Assembly (NCBI RefSeq): GCF_042681825.1
Contig: NZ_JBHUGH010000005.1
Coordinates: forward strand, 310,001-374,000
Direction: 5' to 3'
DNA length: 64,000 nucleotides
From: Halodurantibacterium flavum
Lineage (GTDB): Bacteria; Pseudomonadota; Alphaproteobacteria; Rhodobacterales; Rhodobacteraceae
In this document: positions 53,872-61,686 of the stretch, one piece after another
How positions within the stretch are numbered: position 1 is the stretch's first letter
How the letters are laid out: each line of letters opens with the position of its first letter
Program-made: the position numbers and the translations under genes
The notes under the pieces: model-generated
What the model was told of the DNA's origin: nothing
The model's input: the letters and a program-made list of their open reading frames with translations, nothing else
Database searches by the model: none

Positions 53872-54290
53872 CCAAACCGGTGGTGCGGCTCCGCCCGCAC
53901 CATTTCCGTTGCGCGCTCGGGTATGAGGGCAAGGGCTATTCGCCCGATTTCACCCGCAACATGACCGAGGTGGTGATGGGTCGCCTGCGCGCGCCCGGTG
54001 GCGGCGAGGTGATGATCGAGGTCACGGGCGCCGCCGATACGCTCTGCGCCCCCTGTCCGCGCCGGCGCGGCACGGGATGCGAGGCGCAGGCAAAGATCGA
54101 CGCCCTGGACATGGCCCATGCAGGCGCGCTGCGTCTGGCACCGGGCGACCGCGTGACCTGGGGCGAGGCAAAGCGACGGATCGTTGAGCGGGTCGCGCCC
54201 GGCGATCTGCCCCGCATCTGCGCGGGCTGCGCCTGGCAGGCCGGCGGCATGTGCGAGGCTGCGCTGACGCGTTTGCACGCCGATCCCTGA
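53868..54290 (+). CDS. Cysteine-rich DUF1284-like protein
   Basis: 140 residues from ATG 53868, overlapping the purF stop. It begins VVRLRPHHFRCALGYEGKGY, as in DUF1284 proteins, and then carries the same cysteine spacing twice: LCAPCPRRRGTGC (C-x2-C-x7-C) and ICAGCAWQAGGMC (C-x2-C-x7-C). With the N-terminal HHFRC this makes a plausible Fe-S or zinc site. No membrane segment or signal peptide. Function unknown; translational coupling to the Fe-S enzyme PurF suggests a link with purine synthesis or its cluster, which is inference. Confidence 0.8.
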   Translation: MTKPVVRLRPHHFRCALGYEGKGYSPDFTRNMTEVVMGRLRAPGGGEVMIEVTGAADTLCAPCPRRRGTGCEAQAKIDALDMAHAGALRLAPGDRVTWGEAKRRIVERVAPGDLPRICAGCAWQAGGMCEAALTRLHADP

Positions 54291-54302
54291 CCCGCGACGT
54301 CT

Positions 54303-54719
54303 TTACCAGAGCTTGACGCCCGGCAGCCGCGCGGACTGGGTGATCCATTCCGTCAGCAGATCTTCGTCCAGCGCGTCCCCTTCTGCGATGTTGAGATACC
54401 GCACCCCTTCCACCTTCGAGGCACCCGGGGGCACCGGCACAAGGTCGGTGCCGCGCATGAAGGTCAGTTGCACATGATTGCGGTAGCAGTAGATCGAAAA
54501 GAACCAGCCATCCTCTTTGCCGTAAAGCGGCGTATTCCAGCGAACGGCCTTGCGAACGGCGGGAAAGCTTTGGGTGACGATGCGATCCAGCCGTTCACCC
54601 ACGCCACGTTTCCAGCCGGGCATCGCTTCAATATAGGCGTGGACCGGCCCTTCCCCATCGCCCTTCGGGATTTGCGGATTGCCGCTGGAAAGCAGTTTGG
54701 GCGCGTCGTCCTGCATCAC
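54303..54719 (-). CDS. DUF1801 (YdhG-like) protein
   Basis: 138 residues. The core PAVRKAVRWNTPLYGKEDGW followed by FFSIYCYRNHVQLTFMRGTD is the DUF1801 signature (conserved W-x-x-P-x-Y and F). The fold is a small alpha/beta iron-chaperone-like (frataxin-like) shape in known relatives; role unknown. It converges with the DUF1284 gene and precedes bioY on the same strand, with a terminator for bioY between them. Confidence 0.8.
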   Translation of the reverse strand: MMQDDAPKLLSSGNPQIPKGDGEGPVHAYIEAMPGWKRGVGERLDRIVTQSFPAVRKAVRWNTPLYGKEDGWFFSIYCYRNHVQLTFMRGTDLVPVPPGASKVEGVRYLNIAEGDALDEDLLTEWITQSARLPGVKLW

Positions 54720-54779
54720 CTTTATTCCCGTCGCTACTCGCCCCGTCAGTCTGACGGATAATTCCGCCCGGGCAAAATG

Positions 54780-54807
54780 AAAAACCCCGCGCCACCAGGG
54801 CGCGGGG
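54780..54807 (-). terminator. Terminator of bioY
   Basis: Minus strand: CCCCGCGCC-CTGGT-GGCGCGGGG followed by TTTTT; 9-bp stem, 26 nt after the bioY stop at 54833. Confidence 0.88.
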
Positions 54808-54832
54808 TCGATGATCGCCTTGGTTGAAAGTC

Positions 54833-55405
54833 TCAGCCGCGCGCCGACAGCGCCTTCCAGCCGCCGGCCACGGCCAGCGCGGCGATGGCCGATTTCACCA
54901 CGCCACCGATCAGGAACGGCAGCACGGCCGCGTCGAAGGCGCCGCCCAGCGACAGCGGCGTCACGGCGTAAAGCCAGAACATGCCGGGCACGAAAAGCAG
55001 CGTCGCCGGCACCAGTGCTGCGACAAAGAGCCGGGCAAAGCCGCGATCAAACCCACGCTCGACCATCAGGCCGGTCGCCCAGGCCATCGCGATGAAGCCC
55101 ATCAGGAACCCGCCCGTCGGCCCGACAAGGTGATGCGCCCCGGCGCCGCCCCCTGCAAAGACCGGCAGGCCCATCGCCCCCTCGATCAGGTAGGCCACCA
55201 TGGTTGCCGCCGCCAGCCGCGACCCGTAGGTCAGCCCGATCACCGAGATGGCGAGCGTCTGCAGCGTCATCGGGACGGGGAACATCGGCACGCTTACTTG
55301 CGCGGAAAGCCCCATGATGAGCGAGCCGCCCAGCACCAGCATGATCTGCGAAAGAAGCGTGTTCTGGCCACCGAGCGCGGCGGAAAGTGTGGAAGAACGG
55401 TTCAT
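54833..55405 (-). CDS. bioY: Biotin transporter substrate-binding subunit BioY
   Basis: 190 residues with six membrane segments. The BioY signature is clear: SVPMFPVPMTLQTLAISVIG, GLPVFAGGGAGAHHLVGPTG and GGFLMGFIAMAWATG. It is the S-component of the ECF biotin importer. No bioM/bioN is adjacent, so it may use energising subunits encoded elsewhere or work alone, as reported for some BioY proteins. No riboswitch-like structure was seen upstream. Confidence 0.95.
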   Translation of the reverse strand: MNRSSTLSAALGGQNTLLSQIMLVLGGSLIMGLSAQVSVPMFPVPMTLQTLAISVIGLTYGSRLAAATMVAYLIEGAMGLPVFAGGGAGAHHLVGPTGGFLMGFIAMAWATGLMVERGFDRGFARLFVAALVPATLLFVPGMFWLYAVTPLSLGGAFDAAVLPFLIGGVVKSAIAALAVAGGWKALSARG

Positions 55406-55536
55406 GGGGTCGGGCCCTCCGGCTTGAATTCCTTTGCACCGTTATTCCGCGCGGCCCGGATGCTGTCAATGTCGCAGGCGGCGCACGGCGCGCGTTTGGC
55501 CTTGCCCAGCCATTCCCGGGGTGCCATTAGAGCGCC

Positions 55537-56196
55537 ATGAACACGACCACTACCGCCCCGATCGCACTTGTCACCGGCGCTTCCCGCGGGATCGGCGCAG
55601 CCCTTTCCGAAGGCCTCGCCGCCCGTGGCTGGCATGTCATCGCCGTCGCCCGCACGGTGGGCGCGCTGGAAGAGCTCGATGACCGGATCAAGGCGGTCGG
55701 CGGGTCGGCCACGCTTGCCCCCATGGACATCACGAATGAAGATGCGATGCGCCATCTCTGCCGGTCGGTGCATGATCGCTGGGGGCGGGTCGATCTGTGG
55801 GTCCATGCAGCGATCCACGCGCCGCCGCTGTCGCCCGCCGGGCATGTCGCGATCAAGGACTGGGACAAGTCCATCGCCGTCAACGCCCGCGCGACCGGCA
55901 TACTGATCCCGATGGTCGAGCCGCTGCTGCGGGCATCCGACCGGGGCACCGCGCTTTTCCTCGACGACCCGCGCGCGGGCGAGAAGTTCTTTGGCGCCTA
56001 TGGGGCGTCCAAGGCCGCCCAGATGGCGCTGGCCCGCAGCTGGCAGGCCGAAGGCGCCCGGATCGGCCCCCGCGTCGTGATCGCTGCGCCCGCGCCTATG
56101 CCTACGGCGACCCGTGCCCGCTTTTTCCCCGGTGAGGACCGCGAAAGCCTCTCGGCGCCGCGCGATGAGGCAGAGAAGATACTCGCCGCGCTCTGA
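55537..56196 (+). CDS. Short-chain dehydrogenase/reductase, atypical active site
   Basis: 219 residues. NAD(P)-binding motif TGASRGIGAALSEGL and the YGASKAAQMAL active-site Tyr/Lys are present. The usual catalytic Ser about 13 residues before the Tyr is absent (ALFLDDPRAGEKFFGAYGAS), and the NNAG strand reads VHAAIHAPPL. The C-terminus is short, ending soon after GPRVVIAAPAPMPTATRAR. It may be a diverged or non-catalytic SDR. Stands alone between bioY and surE. Confidence 0.85.
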   Translation: MNTTTTAPIALVTGASRGIGAALSEGLAARGWHVIAVARTVGALEELDDRIKAVGGSATLAPMDITNEDAMRHLCRSVHDRWGRVDLWVHAAIHAPPLSPAGHVAIKDWDKSIAVNARATGILIPMVEPLLRASDRGTALFLDDPRAGEKFFGAYGASKAAQMALARSWQAEGARIGPRVVIAAPAPMPTATRARFFPGEDRESLSAPRDEAEKILAAL

Positions 56197-56264
56197 ACGC
56201 CCCGCGAACCCTTTACGCCCCCCGCCCGTGCGACTAATCAGGGGCGGCAGGCAAAGGGGGCACC

Positions 56265-57062
56265 ATGCGCATTCTCATCACCAATGACGACGGCATAAAT
56301 GCACCCGGGCTCGCCGTGCTGGCCGAGATCGCCCATGACATCGCCGGACCGGATGGCGAGGTCTGGACCGTCGCGCCCGCCTTTGAGCAATCGGGCGTCG
56401 CGCATTGCATCAGCTATACCCATCCGATGATGATCGCGCGGCTCGACACGCGCCGTTTCGCGGCCGAGGGAAGCCCCGCGGACTGCGTCCTTGCCGGGCT
56501 TTACGATGTGCTGGAAGGCGCGCGCCCCGATCTTGTCCTGTCGGGCGTCAACCGGGGCAACAATTCCGCCGAGAACGTGATGTATTCCGGCACCGTGGGC
56601 GGCGCGATGGAAGCCGCGCTTCAGGGCCTGCCCGCCATCGCGCTGTCGCAATACATGGGCCCCGCCACGTCCGAGCTTTCCGACCCGTTCGAAGCCGCGC
56701 GCCGGCATGGAACGCGTGTGGTCCGAGAGCTGCTGGACAACGGGATCTGGGATCAGGGCGACTATCGCCTGTTCTACAACGTGAACTTCCCCCCCTGCGG
56801 AGCCGAGGCCGTGCGCGGTTTGCGCGTGGCACCACAAGGCTATCGCAAGGACAGCTTTTTCGGGGTGGAGCCGCATATCTCCCCGTCAGGGCGCAAGTTT
56901 CTCTGGATCACCGGCGGCGCACAGCACATGCCGACGGCACCCGGCACGGATGCGGCGGTCAATCTGGACGGCTATATCTCGGTCACGCCGCTGCGGGCGG
57001 ATCTCACGGCGCATGATACGCTCGACGCGCTGCGCCAGCGGCTGGAGGAACCCGCCGCATGA
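56265..57062 (+). CDS. surE: 5'/3'-nucleotidase SurE
   Basis: 265 residues. The metal-binding N-terminus RILITNDDGINAPGLAVLAE and SGVNRGNNSAENVMYSGTVG with the conserved Asn/Gly are diagnostic. It dephosphorylates nucleoside monophosphates and is stress-related. Its stop overlaps the pcm start by ATGA. The order surE-pcm-nlpD is conserved from gamma- to alphaproteobacteria; rpoS, present after nlpD in E. coli, is absent here. Confidence 0.97.
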   Translation: MRILITNDDGINAPGLAVLAEIAHDIAGPDGEVWTVAPAFEQSGVAHCISYTHPMMIARLDTRRFAAEGSPADCVLAGLYDVLEGARPDLVLSGVNRGNNSAENVMYSGTVGGAMEAALQGLPAIALSQYMGPATSELSDPFEAARRHGTRVVRELLDNGIWDQGDYRLFYNVNFPPCGAEAVRGLRVAPQGYRKDSFFGVEPHISPSGRKFLWITGGAQHMPTAPGTDAAVNLDGYISVTPLRADLTAHDTLDALRQRLEEPAA

Positions 57063-57700
57063 CCGACCCCGCCGAGAGGACGATGCGTTTTCTTTATGGT
57101 CTGCGGTCTGCGGGCGTTACGGATGCGCGGGTTCTTACGGCGATGGAACGGATCGACCGCGGCGCATTTGTGCGGGGCATCTTTGCCGAACGCGCCTATG
57201 AGGACATGCCCCTGCCCATCGCCTGCGGCCAGACGATCAGCCAGCCTTCGGTGGTGGGGCTGATGACGCAGGCGCTGCAGGTCAATTCCCGCGACAAGGT
57301 GCTGGAGATCGGCACGGGGTCCGGCTATCAGGCGGCGATCCTGTCGCAGCTTGCGCGCCGGGTCTACACCGTCGATCGCCACCGCCGTCTGGTGCGCGAG
57401 GCGAGCGAGGTGTTCCAGGCGCTCTCGCTTGCCAATATCACGGCGCTGACCGCCGATGGCAGCTTTGGCCTGCCCGATCAGGCGCCGTTCGACCGCATCA
57501 TCGTGACTGCCGCCGCCGAGGATCCGCCCAGCCCTCTCTTGGCGCAACTGCGGATCGGGGGTATCATGGTGCTTCCCGTGGGCCAGTCCGATACGGTGCA
57601 GCACCTGATCAAGGTGACGAAAACCGAGACCGGGCTGGACTATGAGGAAATGCGCCCGGTGCGTTTTGTTCCGCTGCTCGAAGGGCTGGGGCAGGAATGA
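57059..57700 (+). CDS. pcm: Protein-L-isoaspartate O-methyltransferase
   Basis: 213 residues. Motifs: AFVRGIFAERAYEDMPLPIA, CGQTISQPSVVGLMTQAL, SAM site VLEIGTGSGYQAAILSQLA and IIVTAAAEDPP. It methylates isoaspartyl residues to start repair of aged proteins. Overlaps surE, 87 nt before nlpD. Confidence 0.97.
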   Translation: MTDPAERTMRFLYGLRSAGVTDARVLTAMERIDRGAFVRGIFAERAYEDMPLPIACGQTISQPSVVGLMTQALQVNSRDKVLEIGTGSGYQAAILSQLARRVYTVDRHRRLVREASEVFQALSLANITALTADGSFGLPDQAPFDRIIVTAAAEDPPSPLLAQLRIGGIMVLPVGQSDTVQHLIKVTKTETGLDYEEMRPVRFVPLLEGLGQE

Positions 57701-57787
57701 TCCTGCCACCGGCCCTGCGCGCGCAATTCACCCGCCGCGCGATGCGGCCAATAGCCCGGTGAAGGGCAAAGGATCGAGGTAACAGTC

Positions 57788-58987
57788 ATGCAGAGTACCG
57801 CCAACCGTCGCTTGATGAACGGGATCTTTGCCGGGTCCGCCATACTGCTGCTTGCCGCCTGCGGGGGCAACACGATCAGCGGTCCGCGCGACTGGGACCT
57901 GCGCGCGCCCGGCGGCGGGATCAATACGGCGGACGCGGCGACGCAGGCAACGCTTGCGCGCCCGCAGCCCGATGCGAACGGCGTCATCACCTATCCGAAC
58001 TATCAGGTCGCCATCGCGCGCCCGGGCGATACGGTCGCAACGGTGGCGAACCGCATCGGCCTGCCTCCGGCCGAGCTTGCGCAGCATAACGGGCTGGATG
58101 CCGATCTGGTGCTCCGCCAGAACGAGGTTCTGGTTCTGCCGCGTCAGGTCGCAAGCGGCGGGATGGGCGGTGAGGCAATGCCCGGCAGCGGCATCGCGAC
58201 CGAGGCCATCGACATCACCACCCTTGCCGGCAGCGCGATCGACCGCGCCACACCCACTGCCCAACCCGCCGCGGCGAGCGCTGCCCCTGCGCAGGCCTCG
58301 GGGCCGGAGCCCGTCCGCCATCAGGTCCGGCGTGGCGAGACCGCCTATGGCATCGCCCGCACCTATAACGTCACGCCTCGCGCGCTGGCGGACTGGAACG
58401 GGCTGGGCCCCGACATGGCCGTGCGCGAAGGGCAGTTTCTGCTGATCCCGGTGGCCGACGATACCCGCCGCCAGGCCGCGGTCGCAGCCCCTGCGCCCAC
58501 CAGCGCGCCGGGTCAGGGGTCGCCGACCCCCGTGCCGCCTTCGGCCTCGGCGCCCTTGCCGGATCCGGCCGCGACGACACCGCCCGCCGCGCCCGCCTCA
58601 CCCAATATGGGGGAACAACGCACGGCGGCGTCAGGCAGCGCGCGCTTTGCGATGCCGGTCCAGGGCCAGATCATCCGCCCGTTCGAGCCGCGGCGGAACG
58701 ACGGCGTGGATATCGGGGCCGCCGCCGGCACGACCGTTCAGGCGGCCGATGACGGGACCGTTGCGGCGATCACCCGCGATACCGATCAGGTGCCGATCCT
58801 GGTGATCCGCCATAGCGGCAACCTGATGACGGTCTATGCCAATGTGGACAATATCGCAGTGGAACGGGGCGAGACCGTCCGCCGCGGTCAGGCCATCGCG
58901 TCGGTACGGGCGGGCAGCCCGTCCTTCGTGCATTTCGAGGTTCGTGACGGCTTTGATGCGGTCGATCCGATGCCCTACCTCCAGTAG
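57788..58987 (+). CDS. nlpD: NlpD-like LysM/M23 lipoprotein with degenerate peptidase site
   Basis: 399 residues. Signal with lipobox (ILLLAACGG, Cys 25 or so), LysM1 about 72-118 (RPGDTVATVANRIGLPPAEL), LysM2 about 177-221 (RRGETAYGIARTYNVTPRAL), a Pro/Ala linker, then an M23 fold about 288-398. Zinc ligands are lost: NDGVDIGA replaces H-x-G-x-D, YANVDN lacks the His, and SFVHFEVR keeps only one of the two His of HxH. As in E. coli NlpD it would activate cell-wall amidases rather than cut peptidoglycan. Outer-membrane/periplasmic location. Confidence 0.92.
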   Translation: MQSTANRRLMNGIFAGSAILLLAACGGNTISGPRDWDLRAPGGGINTADAATQATLARPQPDANGVITYPNYQVAIARPGDTVATVANRIGLPPAELAQHNGLDADLVLRQNEVLVLPRQVASGGMGGEAMPGSGIATEAIDITTLAGSAIDRATPTAQPAAASAAPAQASGPEPVRHQVRRGETAYGIARTYNVTPRALADWNGLGPDMAVREGQFLLIPVADDTRRQAAVAAPAPTSAPGQGSPTPVPPSASAPLPDPAATTPPAAPASPNMGEQRTAASGSARFAMPVQGQIIRPFEPRRNDGVDIGAAAGTTVQAADDGTVAAITRDTDQVPILVIRHSGNLMTVYANVDNIAVERGETVRRGQAIASVRAGSPSFVHFEVRDGFDAVDPMPYLQ

Positions 58988-58989
58988 GG

Positions 58990-59829
58990 TCAGATCCGGA
59001 CGCCGTGACGCCCGGCGAGATCGGTAAAGAACTGCCAGGCGACGCGGCCCGACCGGGCGCCTCGGGTCGCCTGCCACTCGATCGCCTCGGCTCGCAGCTG
59101 ATCCTCGGGCATATGCAACCCGTGGGCTGCGCAATAGCCGCGGATCATCTCCAGGTATTCGTCCTGGCTACAGGGGTGAAAGCCGAGCCACAGGCCGAAC
59201 CGATCCGAGAGCGACACTTTCTCTTCCACCGCCTCTGACGGGGAAATGGCACTCGACCTCTCGTTCTCGATCATGTCGCGAGGCATCAGGTGGCGACGGT
59301 TCGAGGTCGCGTAGAACAGCACATTTTCGGGCCGCCCCTCGATCCCGCCATCCAGCACAGCCTTGAGCGATTTGTAATGCTGGTCGTCATGGCTGAACGA
59401 CAGGTCGTCGCAGAACAGAAGAAACCGCGCATCCGCCCCGCGCAACAGGTTCAGCAGCCGCCCCACGCTGGGCAGATCCTCGCGCTGCATCTCGACGATC
59501 GCAAGACGGTGCCCTTGGCGCAGAACCTCGGCATGGACGGCCTTCACGAGGCTCGACTTGCCCATGCCCCGCGCGCCCCACAAAAGCGCGTTGTTCGCCG
59601 GAAACCCGCGCGCGAACTGAAGCGTGTTGGTCAGAAGCGTGTCGCGCGCCCGGTCCACCCCCACAAGCAGTGACAGATCGACCCGCGACACCTGGGGCAC
59701 CGGGTCGAGCCGGTCCGGCGCCACATGCCACACAAAGGCCGAGGCAGCGCCGAAATCCGGCGCGGGTTGTGGCGGCGGCGAGATACGTTCCAGCGCATCG
59801 GCCAGACGGCGCAACGCGTCGTCACTCAT
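58990..59829 (-). CDS. ATP-binding protein of the DUF815 family
   Basis: 279 residues, AAA-like. P-loop LLWGARGMGKSSLVKAVHAE, Walker B FLLFCDDLSFSHDDQHYKSL, and the DUF815 segment ENVLFYATSNRRHLMPRD followed by SDRFGLWLGFHPCSQDEYLE. Function unknown. Start overlaps the tatC stop by four nt, so it is translationally coupled to the Tat translocase. It converges with nlpD, 2 nt apart. Confidence 0.92.
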   Translation of the reverse strand: MSDDALRRLADALERISPPPQPAPDFGAASAFVWHVAPDRLDPVPQVSRVDLSLLVGVDRARDTLLTNTLQFARGFPANNALLWGARGMGKSSLVKAVHAEVLRQGHRLAIVEMQREDLPSVGRLLNLLRGADARFLLFCDDLSFSHDDQHYKSLKAVLDGGIEGRPENVLFYATSNRRHLMPRDMIENERSSAISPSEAVEEKVSLSDRFGLWLGFHPCSQDEYLEMIRGYCAAHGLHMPEDQLRAEAIEWQATRGARSGRVAWQFFTDLAGRHGVRI

Positions 59830-60698
59830 GCACCTGCCTCATCGTCATCAAGCAATCCCTGCGCCCGCAGATCGTCGTTGCGCTTACGCTCAACCCTTTT
59901 GATGAGGAGGATCGAAATTTCGTAAAGCCCATAGACGACGGTAAAGAGGATCACCTGCGAGATGACATCCGGCGGCGTCAGCACTGCCGCCACGGCAAGA
60001 ATACCCACCACCGCATATTTGCGCATCTCGCCCAGACCGGCCGCCGAGACAAGACCGGCCTTGCCCATCAATGTCAGAAGCACCGGAAGCTGGAAACAGA
60101 TCCCGAAGGCAAAGATGAACTTGAGCGAGAGATCGAGCGATTCCCGCACCGATCCAAGGAAGACCGTCGAAATCTCGCGCGCGGGGGCGGCAACCTCTGT
60201 CACCTCGCCCACGTCATCGCCCGCAAGTATTGTCGCAAGCGCCGGGATCGCGTCGGAAAAGCCGATGAAGAAATTCATCGCCATAGGCGTCACGACGTAA
60301 TGCGCGAAGGCCGCGCCAATCATGAAAAGCACCGGCGATGCGATGATGAAGGGCAGAAGTGCGTTCTTTTCCGAACGGTAGAGCCCCGGCGCCACGAAAC
60401 GCCAGAGTTGATGCGCGATGACCGGAAACGCCAGGGCAAAGCCGCCGATGAACGAGATGCGCACAAGGACGAAGAACTTTTCCTGCGGCGCGGTGAAGAT
60501 CAGCCTCGGGTCCTCGCCCCGTGCGCGCAGCACGTCGGCAATCGGCTCTGACAGGAACTGCAGGATCGGTTCAGCCACCAGAAAGCACAGGATCATCCCG
60601 ACCGCGAAGGCCAAGACAGACCGGATCAGGCGGGTGCGCAACTCGGCAAGATGCTCGATCAGCGGCGCGCTGCTGTCGTCGATATCGTCGCCCTTCAT
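59826..60698 (-). CDS. tatC: Twin-arginine translocase subunit TatC
   Basis: 290 residues with six membrane segments. N-terminus IEHLAELRTRLIRSVLAFAV with the twin-arginine-receptor Glu region, FVLVRISFIGGFALAFPVIA, WRFVAPGLYRSEKNALLP and the FGICFQLPVLLTLMGKAGLV segment are all TatC. It forms the receptor core with TatB. A hydrophilic C-terminal tail (DDLRAQGLLDDDEAGA) follows. Overlaps tatB and the DUF815 gene by ATGA. Confidence 0.98.
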   Translation of the reverse strand: MKGDDIDDSSAPLIEHLAELRTRLIRSVLAFAVGMILCFLVAEPILQFLSEPIADVLRARGEDPRLIFTAPQEKFFVLVRISFIGGFALAFPVIAHQLWRFVAPGLYRSEKNALLPFIIASPVLFMIGAAFAHYVVTPMAMNFFIGFSDAIPALATILAGDDVGEVTEVAAPAREISTVFLGSVRESLDLSLKFIFAFGICFQLPVLLTLMGKAGLVSAAGLGEMRKYAVVGILAVAAVLTPPDVISQVILFTVVYGLYEISILLIKRVERKRNDDLRAQGLLDDDEAGA

Positions 60699-61222
60699 GC
60701 CTTGTCCTTTTCGCCCTCAGGGGCGGCAGCGTCCGGTGCGGGCGCCGGCGGTTCATCAACGGCAGGCGCGGTCGAGGGCACGGCGCCGCCGCTTGCCCGT
60801 CGGGCCGCCGCATCGGCACGGGCTGCGCGCGCCGCCGCCTGTTCCGCCGCGAGCTTGGCCGTCGCCTCACCCTGCGCAGGCTTTGGTGCGGCGGACTTTT
60901 CAGTCGCCTTGTCCTGTGGATCGCGGGGCCATTTGGCAGCCCGGCGCGGATCGGCCTCCTTGAGGTCGCGCACCGCGTCGTTCACGCTGTCGAGCCCAAG
61001 CGCCTTGCCCGAGGTCATGTTCCGCAGGTCGCGCGTGACCTCGCGCATCCCCGCCTCATCTGCGGCATTGTCCATCGCGCGTTGAAATTCACGCGCCATG
61101 CCGCGCAGTTTGCCCGTGAACTGCCCGAGTTTGCGAAACATGATCGGCAGATCCTTCGGGCCGACCACGATCAGCGCGACAATCCCGATCACCAGAAGCT
61201 CGGTCCAGCCGATGTCCAGCAT
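60695..61222 (-). CDS. tatB: Twin-arginine translocase subunit TatB
   Basis: 175 residues. A single N-terminal membrane helix (WTELLVIGIVALIVVGPKDLP), amphipathic helix FRKLGQFTGKLRGMAREFQR, and a long Ala/Pro-rich cytoplasmic tail with charged Lys/Glu repeats. It is somewhat long because of the tail. Overlaps tatC by ATGA; 83 nt after tatA. Confidence 0.96.
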   Translation of the reverse strand: MLDIGWTELLVIGIVALIVVGPKDLPIMFRKLGQFTGKLRGMAREFQRAMDNAADEAGMREVTRDLRNMTSGKALGLDSVNDAVRDLKEADPRRAAKWPRDPQDKATEKSAAPKPAQGEATAKLAAEQAAARAARADAAARRASGGAVPSTAPAVDEPPAPAPDAAAPEGEKDKA

Positions 61223-61305
61223 TTGGTCTATCCTTCAGGGGCAGGTCGCCCCGGTTTCCCCTTGGCCGCGCGCAGAGACGCGCCGCACCGTCGCGGAAGA
61301 ACGTG

Positions 61306-61554
61306 TCAGACCTTGTCCTTGGCGGCCTCGGCACGGGCAGCCGTGGCGGGTGCCGGATCGACATGCGGGGTCACATCGCGCGGGGCCTCGAGGCTCTTTT
61401 CCTCATCCTCGGCGGAATCCTTGACGCCGCGCTTGAAGGCGGTGATCCCCTTGCCGACCTCGCCCATAAGGCTGCTGATCTTGCCCCGCCCGAAAAGCAC
61501 CAGCACCACGATGGCGATCAGGAGAAGGCCGGGAAGGCCGATATTGTTGAGCAT
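61306..61554 (-). CDS. tatA: Twin-arginine translocase subunit TatA
   Basis: 82 residues. Membrane helix LPGLLLIAIVVLVLFGRGKI with the F-G-x-G-K/R hinge, amphipathic helix SSLMGEVGKGITAFKRGV and an acidic tail. TatA oligomers form the protein path. First gene of the tatABC-DUF815 group. Lipoprotein and Tat-dependent cargo such as the 43.9-kb serine hydrolase occur in the window. Confidence 0.97.
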   Translation of the reverse strand: MLNNIGLPGLLLIAIVVLVLFGRGKISSLMGEVGKGITAFKRGVKDSAEDEEKSLEAPRDVTPHVDPAPATAARAEAAKDKV

Positions 61555-61686
61555 GTGTCACTCCCTTTTGCCCGCCCGCTGCGCGGGGCGGTTTCATGAC
61601 ACCCCCACATTTACGATCAAGGCGGGCCGGATCAAAGCCCCTATCCATCACATTTGCGGGTTTTCTTCGGGCGAGGCCCGCTGTGC

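Noticed and set aside
55406..55536. Riboswitch or BioR-type site upstream of bioY
   Set aside because: No conserved aptamer elements or clear palindrome were visible in this short region.
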